A stretch of DNA of 64,000 nt. Source: Streptomyces diastatochromogenes. GTDB lineage: Bacteria; Actinomycetota; Actinomycetes; Streptomycetales; Streptomycetaceae. The notes beneath the pieces are model-generated. The model searched no databases. It had not been told where the DNA came from and saw nothing but the letters and a program-made list of their open reading frames with translations. A program made the translations under genes and the position numbers. Below, one piece after another: positions 58,378 through 64,000 of this stretch (position 1 is its first letter; each line of letters begins with the position of its first letter). The stretch covers positions 496,001 to 560,000 of the forward strand of contig NZ_MCGQ01000007.1 of assembly GCF_002242805.1 (NCBI RefSeq). The letters are read 5' to 3'.

Positions 58378-58917
58378 TTACTTACCCGCCTTTCCGACCT
58401 TGCGGCGGATGACTTCGCCCTCGTACTTGACGCCCTTGGCCTTGTACGGGTCGGGCTTGCGCAGCTTGCGGATGTTGGCCGCAACCTCGCCGACCTTCTG
58501 CTTGTCGATGCCCTCGACCGAGAACCGGGTGGGGGCCTCCACCTTGAAGGTGATGCCCTCGGGGGCCTCGACGACGATCGGGTGGCTGTAGCCCAGAGCG
58601 AACTCCAGGTTCGAACCCTTGGCGGTCACGCGGTAACCGACACCACTGATCTCGAGCTTCTTCACGTAACCCTGGGTCACGCCGGTGATCATGTTCGCCA
58701 CCAGCGTGCGGGACAGGCCGTGCAGGGCCTTGTTCTGACGCTCGTCGTTGGGGCGGGTCACCTGGAGGGTGCCGTCCTCGTTCTTGACGATCTCGATCGG
58801 CGCGACGATGGTGTGGGTCAGCTCGCCCTTGGGGCCCTTGACCGCGACCGTGCTGCCGTCGATGGTGACGTCCACGCCGGCGGGAACCGTGATGGGGAGC
58901 TTGCCAATACGCGACAT
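58378..58917 (-). CDS. rplF: Ribosomal protein L6
   Basis: L6 lies near the factor-binding centre. The 179-residue product has two repeated alpha/beta domains, starts [20 protein letters not shown] and holds the signature [19 protein letters not shown] near the end. It follows rpsH by 24 bp. Confidence 0.98.
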   Translation of the reverse strand: MSRIGKLPITVPAGVDVTIDGSTVAVKGPKGELTHTIVAPIEIVKNEDGTLQVTRPNDERQNKALHGLSRTLVANMITGVTQGYVKKLEISGVGYRVTAKGSNLEFALGYSHPIVVEAPEGITFKVEAPTRFSVEGIDKQKVGEVAANIRKLRKPDPYKAKGVKYEGEVIRRKVGKAGK

Positions 58918-58941
58918 AGCTGTTTCCTCCGTTCCCTTCCG

Positions 58942-59340
58942 TTACCAGACGTAGGCGAGGACTTCTCCGCCTACGCCCTTCTTGCCGGCCTGCTTGTCGG
59001 TGAGGAGCCCGTGCGACGTGGAGATGATCGCCACGCCGAGGCCGCCCAGCACCTTGGGCAGGGAGGTGGACTTCGCGTACACCCGGAGACCGGGCTTGGA
59101 GATCCGCTTGATGCCCGCGATGGAGCGCTCACGGTTCGGGCCGAACTTCAGCTCGAGGACGAGGTTCTTGCCGACCTCGGCATCCTCGACGCGCCAGCCC
59201 GTGATGAAGCCCTCCTGCTGGAGGATCTCCGCGATGTGAGACTTGATCTTCGATGCCGGCATCGTCACGGAGTCGTGGTATGCCGAGTTCGCGTTCCGCA
59301 GACGCGTAAGCATGTCTGCGATCGGATCAGTCATGGTCAT
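58942..59340 (-). CDS. rpsH: Ribosomal protein S8
   Basis: S8 binds the central 16S rRNA domain; in many bacteria it also represses the spc operon. The 132-residue product starts [20 protein letters not shown] and has the family end [20 protein letters not shown]. The ATG at 59340 was chosen over an in-frame ATG at 59385 because it gives the family N-terminus. Confidence 0.98.
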   Translation of the reverse strand: MTMTDPIADMLTRLRNANSAYHDSVTMPASKIKSHIAEILQQEGFITGWRVEDAEVGKNLVLELKFGPNRERSIAGIKRISKPGLRVYAKSTSLPKVLGGLGVAIISTSHGLLTDKQAGKKGVGGEVLAYVW

Positions 59341-59553
59341 GAATTGGCCTTCGGCCTCTCTCGCCGGGGTTTCCTGGTGCGCCATCCCTCTCCCCGATCC
59401 GAGACGGGACGGGTGCGGCGCGGTGGACCTACGGCGTAGTAAGTCGTACGGGCGCGGCAGACGCCCAACCCCGCAAGCCTACGGCATGCGGAGAAGGGCC
59501 CCTGCCGACCCAGATGCTTACCGAGAGCTTCAGGAATCCCTAAAAAGCGGGGA

Positions 59554-59739
59554 TTACCAGGAGCTCTTGGTCACGCCCGGCAGCTCGCCACGGTGAGCCA
59601 TCTCACGAAGGCACACGCGGCAGAGGCCGAACTTGCGGTACACGGAGTGCGGACGGCCGCAGCGCTGGCAGCGCGTGTAGCCACGCACACCGAACTTGGG
59701 CTTGCGAGCAGCCTTGGCAATCAGAGCCTTCTTCGCCAT
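59554..59739 (-). CDS. rpsN: Ribosomal protein S14, zinc type (uS14 Z)
   Basis: A 61-residue S14 of the zinc-binding (type Z) form, with two CxxC pairs in [15 protein letters not shown] and LCRVC. Actinobacteria often hold a second, zinc-free S14 under Zur control elsewhere. It lies between rplE and rpsH; the 213-bp gap after it is longer than others in the cluster and holds no gene. Confidence 0.98.
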   Translation of the reverse strand: MAKKALIAKAARKPKFGVRGYTRCQRCGRPHSVYRKFGLCRVCLREMAHRGELPGVTKSSW

Positions 59740-59744
59740 CTCGC

Positions 59745-60302
59745 TCACGCCTCCTTGAACGGGAAGCCGAGGTGACGAAGGAGCGCGCGGCCCTCAGCGT
59801 CGTTGGTCGCCGTGGTGACCACGGTGATGTCCATGCCCCGGGTACGGTCGATCTTGTCCTGGTCGATCTCGTGGAACATGACCTGCTCCGTGAGACCGAA
59901 GGTGTAGTTGCCACGGCCGTCGAACTGCTTGGGGGACAGGCCGCGGAAGTCGCGGATGCGCGGCAGCGCGAGCGACAGGGTGCGGTCCAGGAACTCCCAC
60001 ATGCGGTCGCCACGAAGCGTGACGTGGGCACCGATCGGCTGGCCCTCACGCAGCTTGAACTGCGCGATGGACTTGCGGGCCTTGGTGACCTGCGGCTTCT
60101 GGCCGGTGATCGTGGTGAGGTCGCGGATCGCGCCCTCGATCAGCTTGGAGTCGCGGGCGGCGTCGCCCACACCCATGTTGACCACGATCTTGACGAGGCC
60201 GGGGATCTGCATGACGTTCTCGTACTTGAACTCGTCACGCAGCTTGCCCGCGATCTCCTCGCGGTACTTCTGCTTCAGACGCGGAGTGGTGGTGGTAGCC
60301 AT
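59745..60302 (-). CDS. rplE: Ribosomal protein L5
   Basis: L5 binds 5S rRNA and contacts S13 across subunits. The 185-residue product has [16 protein letters not shown], the rRNA-binding [19 protein letters not shown] and the end [15 protein letters not shown]. Its ATG overlaps the rplX stop by one base. Confidence 0.98.
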   Translation of the reverse strand: MATTTTPRLKQKYREEIAGKLRDEFKYENVMQIPGLVKIVVNMGVGDAARDSKLIEGAIRDLTTITGQKPQVTKARKSIAQFKLREGQPIGAHVTLRGDRMWEFLDRTLSLALPRIRDFRGLSPKQFDGRGNYTFGLTEQVMFHEIDQDKIDRTRGMDITVVTTATNDAEGRALLRHLGFPFKEA

Positions 60303-60625
60303 CAGATGTCCTCACCCGTCCGCTTGGCAACGCGGATCTTGTTGCCCTCGTCGTCGAAGCGGTAACCGACACGCGTGACGACCTTGTTGCCGTCCTTCTC
60401 AACGACCAGCTGGACGTTGGAGACGTGGATCGGCGCCTCGGTCGTGACGATGCCGCCGGCCTGCGAACCGCTGGCGGTCGGGCCGGCCTTGGTGTGCTTC
60501 TTGACCCGGTTGACACCCTCGACCAGGACGCGCTCCTCGCGCGGGTAAGCGGCAATGACCTTGCCCTGCTTGCCCTTGTCCTTGCCGGTGATGACCTGGA
60601 CCAGGTCGCCCTTCTTGATCTTCAT
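60302..60625 (-). CDS. rplX: Ribosomal protein L24
   Basis: L24 starts large-subunit assembly. The 107-residue protein begins [20 protein letters not shown] (KOW motif) and follows rplN by 2 bp. Confidence 0.98.
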   Translation of the reverse strand: MKIKKGDLVQVITGKDKGKQGKVIAAYPREERVLVEGVNRVKKHTKAGPTASGSQAGGIVTTEAPIHVSNVQLVVEKDGNKVVTRVGYRFDDEGNKIRVAKRTGEDI

Positions 60626-60627
60626 GC

Positions 60628-60996
60628 TTACAGCACCTCCGGCGCGAGCGAGATGATCTTCATGAACTTCTTCTCGCGCAGCTCACGGCCGACCGGGCCG
60701 AAGATGCGGGTGCCGCGAGGGTCGCCGTCGTTCTTCAGAATGACGGCGGCGTTCTCGTCGAAGCGGATGTACGAGCCGTCCGGACGGCGGCGCTCCTTGA
60801 CGGTGCGAACGATGACCGCCTTGACGACGTCACCCTTCTTCACGTTGCCACCGGGGATCGCGTCCTTGACGGTGGCGACGATGACGTCACCGATGCCCGC
60901 GTAGCGGCGACCGGAGCCACCGAGCACACGGATGCAAAGGATTTCCTTCGCACCAGTGTTGTCGGCGACGCGCAGTCGCGACTCCTGCTGGATCAC
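60628..60996 (-). CDS. rplN: Ribosomal protein L14
   Basis: L14 sits at the subunit interface. The 122-residue protein begins [19 protein letters not shown] and carries the signature [12 protein letters not shown]. It opens the spc gene group; two hairpins lie between it and rpsQ upstream. Confidence 0.98.
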   Translation of the reverse strand: MIQQESRLRVADNTGAKEILCIRVLGGSGRRYAGIGDVIVATVKDAIPGGNVKKGDVVKAVIVRTVKERRRPDGSYIRFDENAAVILKNDGDPRGTRIFGPVGRELREKKFMKIISLAPEVL

Positions 60997-61024
60997 GTCT
61001 ATCTCCTGATCGTCTGCCGGTTCC

Positions 61025-61052
61025 CCGGGGGCCGCTTCTCAGCGGCCCCCGG
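61025..61052 (-). terminator. Hairpin at S10/spc boundary (distal)
   Basis: A perfect 12-bp stem (61025-61036 with 61041-61052), 4-nt loop, just before the rplN ribosome site. With the hairpin at 61069-61090 it marks the junction of the S10 and spc gene groups. Confidence 0.8.
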
Positions 61053-61068
61053 AGCCTGGCGGAACTGA

Positions 61069-61090
61069 CCTGCGGGGTTAGCCCCGCAGG
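61069..61090 (-). terminator. Hairpin after rpsQ (proximal)
   Basis: A perfect 9-bp stem (61069-61077 with 61082-61090), 4-nt loop, starting 3 nt after the rpsQ stop codon. Likely a partial terminator or attenuator. Confidence 0.75.
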
Positions 61091-61093
61091 AAA

Positions 61094-61378
61094 TTACTTG
61101 GCCTTCTCGAGGATCTCGACGACGCGCCAGCGCTTCGTCGCGGACAGCGGCCGGGTCTCCATGAGGAGGACGCGGTCGCCGACGCCCGCAGCGTTCTGCT
61201 CGTCGTGCGCCTTGAGCTTGTTCGTACGGCGGATGACCTTGCCGTACAGCGCGTGCTTGACGCGGTCCTCGACAGCGACGACGACGGTCTTGTCCATCTT
61301 GTCGCTGACGACGAGACCCTCACGGGTCTTGCGGAAACCGCGCGCCTCGGTGTTCTCAGTCACGTTGCTCTCGCTCAT
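61094..61378 (-). CDS. rpsQ: Ribosomal protein S17
   Basis: S17 of the small subunit, 94 residues, with the OB-fold core [20 protein letters not shown] and the signature [18 protein letters not shown]. The ATG overlaps the rpmC stop by one base. It ends the S10 group. Confidence 0.98.
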   Translation of the reverse strand: MSESNVTENTEARGFRKTREGLVVSDKMDKTVVVAVEDRVKHALYGKVIRRTNKLKAHDEQNAAGVGDRVLLMETRPLSATKRWRVVEILEKAK

Positions 61379-61602
61379 CAGGCGCTCTCCACCGTCTCGA
61401 TGCCCAGCTCGCGCTCACGCATCAGGGTGTAGATCCGCGCGATGTCCTTACGGACGGCCTTGAGCCGACCGTGGTTCTCGAGCTGACCCGTCGCCGCCTG
61501 GAAGCGGAGGTTGAACAGCTCTTCCTTGGCCTCGCGGAGCTTGCCCAGAAGCTCCTCGTTGCCCAGCTCGCGCAGCTCGGACGCCTTGGTACCGGCCGAC
61601 AT
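61378..61602 (-). CDS. rpmC: Ribosomal protein L29
   Basis: L29 lies at the peptide exit. The 74-residue helical hairpin starts [20 protein letters not shown]. The ATG at 61602 (TGATG junction with rplP) is preferred; a GTG at 61605 directly before is also possible. Confidence 0.97.
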   Translation of the reverse strand: MSAGTKASELRELGNEELLGKLREAKEELFNLRFQAATGQLENHGRLKAVRKDIARIYTLMRERELGIETVESA

Positions 61603-62021
61603 CACGCTTCACCTGCCTCGCGCTTGACGATCCGGCACTTCATCGGCAGCTTGTGGGCCGCACGAGTCAGCGCCTCACGGGCGATCTTCTCGTTGGGGTA
61701 CGACAGCTCGAACATCACGCGTCCGGGCTTGACGTTGGCGATCCACCACTCCGGCGAACCCTTACCGGAACCCATGCGGGTCTCGGCAGGCTTCTTGGTG
61801 AGGGGACGGTCCGGGTAGATGTTGATCCAGACCTTGCCACCACGCTTGATGTGACGCGTCATGGCGATACGAGCGGCCTCGATCTGACGGTTCGTCACGT
61901 ACGCCGGGGTGAGCGCCTGGATGCCGTACTCGCCGAACGCAACCGTCGTGCCACCCTTGGCAGCGCCGCTGCGCTTCGGGTGGTGCTGCTTGCGGTGCTT
62001 GACCCTACGGGGGATCAGCAT
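61602..62021 (-). CDS. rplP: Ribosomal protein L16
   Basis: L16 lies by the A-site tRNA elbow. The 139-residue protein begins [19 protein letters not shown] and has the signature [20 protein letters not shown] with MGSGKG. It follows rpsC by 5 bp. Confidence 0.98.
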   Translation of the reverse strand: MLIPRRVKHRKQHHPKRSGAAKGGTTVAFGEYGIQALTPAYVTNRQIEAARIAMTRHIKRGGKVWINIYPDRPLTKKPAETRMGSGKGSPEWWIANVKPGRVMFELSYPNEKIAREALTRAAHKLPMKCRIVKREAGEA

Positions 62022-62026
62022 GTCGG

Positions 62027-62851
62027 TCAGGCCTCCGTTCCGGTGCTCTCAGCCGGAGCGGACGCGGGAGCCTCGGCCTTGGGGGCCTCGGCGCCAGCAG
62101 CCTGCTGCGGCTTGCGACCGCGCCGCTCGCCACCACGGCCACCACGGGCCGGGCGGTCGGCACCGCCACCGCGAGCCGGGCGGTTACCCGCACGGGCGGC
62201 AGCGTTCTCGGCGCGGACCTCGGCGATGTTCTTGACGTCGCCCTTGTAGATCCAGACCTTCACACCGATGCGGCCGAAGGTCGTCTTGGCCTCGAAGAAG
62301 CCGTAGTCCACGTTCGCACGGAGCGTGTGCAGGGGCACACGGCCCTCGCGGTAGAACTCCGAGCGGGACATCTCGGCGCCGCCGAGGCGGCCACCGCACT
62401 GGATCTTGATGCCCTTGGCGCCGGCCTTCATCGCCGACTGCATGCTCTTACGCATGGCGCGGCGGAAGGAGACGCGGGAGGAGAGCTGCTCGGCAACGGC
62501 CTGAGCAACCAGCTGAGCGTCCGTCTCGGGGTTCTTGACCTCGAGGATGTTCAGCTGGACCTGCTTGCCCGTGAGCTTCTCGAGGTCGCCGCGGATGCGG
62601 TCGGCCTCGGCGCCACGGCGGCCGATGACGATGCCCGGACGAGCGGTGTGGATGTCCACCCGCACGCGGTCACGGGTGCGCTCGATCTCAACCTTCGAGA
62701 TACCGGCGCGCTCCATGCCGGACGTCATCATCCGACGGATGGCGACGTCTTCCTTGACGTAGTCCTTGTACAGCTTGTCGGCGTACCACCGGGACTTGAA
62801 GTCCGTGGTGACACCGAGCCGGAACCCGTGCGGGTTTACCTTCTGGCCCAT
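62027..62851 (-). CDS. rpsC: Ribosomal protein S3
   Basis: S3 at the mRNA entry of the small subunit. The 274-residue product has the KH domain ([20 protein letters not shown]) and the C-terminal signature. A long Arg/Gly then Ala/Pro-rich tail after about residue 215 is an actinobacterial extension. It overlaps rplV by one base. Confidence 0.98.
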   Translation of the reverse strand: MGQKVNPHGFRLGVTTDFKSRWYADKLYKDYVKEDVAIRRMMTSGMERAGISKVEIERTRDRVRVDIHTARPGIVIGRRGAEADRIRGDLEKLTGKQVQLNILEVKNPETDAQLVAQAVAEQLSSRVSFRRAMRKSMQSAMKAGAKGIKIQCGGRLGGAEMSRSEFYREGRVPLHTLRANVDYGFFEAKTTFGRIGVKVWIYKGDVKNIAEVRAENAAARAGNRPARGGGADRPARGGRGGERRGRKPQQAAGAEAPKAEAPASAPAESTGTEA

Positions 62852-63198
62852 TACCGGGTTCCTTCCTTGCTGCTGACGACCACGGTGATGTGGCTGGTCC
62901 GCTTGCGGATCCGGTAGGCACGGCCCTGGGCACGCGGACGGAACCGCTTCAGGGTCGGGCCCTCGTCGACGTACGCCTCGCTGATGACCAGCGAGGAGGC
63001 GTCCGTGTGGTCGTAGTTGTGCGCGGCGTTGGCAATGGCGCTGTCGAGCACCTTGCCGACCGGCACGGAGGCTGCCTGCGGAGCGAATCGCAGGACGGCC
63101 TGGGCCTCCGTGGCGTCCATGCCACGGATGAGGTCCACCACGCGGCGGGCCTTCATGGGCGTGACGCGGATGTACCGCGCCTGGGCCCTGGCTTCCAT
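62851..63198 (-). CDS. rplV: Ribosomal protein L22
   Basis: L22 lines the peptide exit tunnel, where its loop is a macrolide-resistance site. The 115-residue product has [20 protein letters not shown] and the loop-strand end [20 protein letters not shown]. It follows rpsS by 43 bp. Confidence 0.98.
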   Translation of the reverse strand: MEARAQARYIRVTPMKARRVVDLIRGMDATEAQAVLRFAPQAASVPVGKVLDSAIANAAHNYDHTDASSLVISEAYVDEGPTLKRFRPRAQGRAYRIRKRTSHITVVVSSKEGTR

Positions 63199-63241
63199 GG
63201 TTGTCCCTTCAGTTTCTTACGTGTCTGAATGCGATCCGCTA

Positions 63242-63523
63242 CTAGCGGCGCTTCGACTTCCGGTCGTCCTTGACGTGGCCCCGGAAGGTGCGGGTCGGCG
63301 AGAACTCGCCGAGCTTGTGGCCGACCATCGACTCGGTGACGAACACCGGGATGTGGGTCTTGCCGTTGTGCACCGCGATCGTGTGGCCGAGCATGGCCGG
63401 GACGATCATCGAGCGACGGGACCAGGTCTTGATGACGTTCTTGGTGCCGGCTTCGTTCTGGACATCCACCTTCTTGATCAGGTGGTCGTCGACGAAGGGC
63501 CCCTTCTTCAAGCTACGCGGCAT
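63242..63523 (-). CDS. rpsS: Ribosomal protein S19
   Basis: S19 lies in the small-subunit head. The 93-residue product starts [15 protein letters not shown] and has [20 protein letters not shown]. It follows rplB by 12 bp. Confidence 0.98.
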   Translation of the reverse strand: MPRSLKKGPFVDDHLIKKVDVQNEAGTKNVIKTWSRRSMIVPAMLGHTIAVHNGKTHIPVFVTESMVGHKLGEFSPTRTFRGHVKDDRKSKRR

Positions 63524-63535
63524 CTCAACCCGTCC

Positions 63536-64000
63536 TTAGCGCTTCTTGTTCGTCTTGCGGCGGCGGACGATGTACTTGTTCGACGCCTTCTTGGGCGAAC
63601 GAGTACGGCCTTCCTTCTTGCCCCACGGGGACACAGGGTGGCGACCACCGGAGGTCCGGCCCTCACCACCACCGTGCGGGTGGTCAACCGGGTTCATCAC
63701 GACACCACGGACGGTCGGGCGAACGCCCAGCCACCGCTTACGGCCGGCCTTACCCCAGTTGATGTTGCTCTGCTCGGCGTTGCCGACCTCACCGATGGTG
63801 GCGCGGCAGCGGACGTCGACCAGGCGGACCTCGCCGGACGGCATGCGCAGGTGGGCGTAGGTGCCCTCCTTCGCGAGCAGCTGCACGGAGGCACCGGCGG
63901 AGCGGGCGAACTTGGCACCGCCACCGGGACGGAGCTCGATCGCGTGGATCGTGGTACCGACCGGGATGTTGCGGAGGGCCAGGTTGTTGCCCGGCTTGAT
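63536..64000 (-). CDS. rplB: Ribosomal protein L2, N-terminus cut by window edge
   Basis: L2 is needed for peptidyl-transferase activity and subunit joining. The last 154 residues are visible, from [20 protein letters not shown] to the stop; about 124 N-terminal residues lie outside. The signature [19 protein letters not shown] with the catalytic-centre histidine and the end RRRKTNKKR are present. Confidence 0.98.
   Translation of the reverse strand: MKPGNNLALRNIPVGTTIHAIELRPGGGAKFARSAGASVQLLAKEGTYAHLRMPSGEVRLVDVRCRATIGEVGNAEQSNINWGKAGRKRWLGVRPTVRGVVMNPVDHPHGGGEGRTSGGRHPVSPWGKKEGRTRSPKKASNKYIVRRRKTNKKR

Overview
The window is a 64 kb piece of a Streptomyces chromosome. The DNA is very GC-rich with strong third-position GC bias. 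It carries the development genes whiD and bldM next to the sigma gene shbA and the two guaB genes, a groES-groEL operon under two CIRCE sites, WhiJ-type regulatory genes and a typical actinobacterial ribosomal protein block. The gene order matches, from memory, the SCO4771 to SCO4705 part of the S. coelicolor core. I see no transposase, integrase, CRISPR array or large biosynthetic cluster.

Layout. 1-5.2 kb: guaB3 (cut by the edge), guaB, ECF sigma gene shbA, bldM, and divergent whiD. 5.2-8.5 kb: a LysR regulator, a MOSC protein, a short-chain dehydrogenase and a SnoaL-like protein. 8.5-10.75 kb: groEL-groES with an overlapping promoter and two CIRCE operators. 10.85-18.2 kb: two coupled lipoprotein polysaccharide deacetylases, a THUMP-like methyltransferase, an ECF42 sigma factor with its DGPF/YCII partner, an FG-GAP secreted protein and an LCP protein. 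18.3-23.2 kb: a xylan/glucan locus (GH10-CBM2 xylanase, LacI regulator, GH3 enzyme) with palindromic operators. 23.4-24.45 kb: a four-repeat membrane protein and a tRNA-Gly-like gene with its own promoter and terminator. 24.45-31 kb: the t6A genes tsaD-rimI-tsaB and tsaE, a hydrolase and alr. 31.2-33.8 kb: CPBP protease and a two-component system. 34-41.8 kb: nnr, acpS, a methyltransferase/GRDP-like/cysteine-heptad cassette, a WhiJ-type trio plus a TTA-containing NTPase, and glmS. 41.9-46.8 kb: an ECF41 sigma pair, coaA, a DUF389 protein and glmM. 46.9-64 kb: rpsI-rplM, then truA-rplQ-rpoA-rpsK-rpsM-rpmJ-infA, map-adk-secY, and the spc and S10 ribosomal genes up to a truncated rplB.

How the genes work together. 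Most of the window is core growth machinery: GMP synthesis, protein folding, cell-wall precursors (alr, glmS, glmM), cofactors (coaA, acpS, nnr), tRNA modification (tsaB/D/E, truA), ribosome and RNA polymerase. Between these lie development regulators and accessory cassettes.

The least ordinary item is a 73-nt gene on the minus strand at 24307-24379. It folds as a complete cloverleaf and keeps the known glycyl-tRNA synthetase identity bases and a genomic CCA, but lacks U55 and a purine at position 37. This pattern would suit a glycine tRNA used outside normal translation. Second is a three-gene cassette at 35942-37734 with a protein whose seven cysteines fall at exact heptad spacing.
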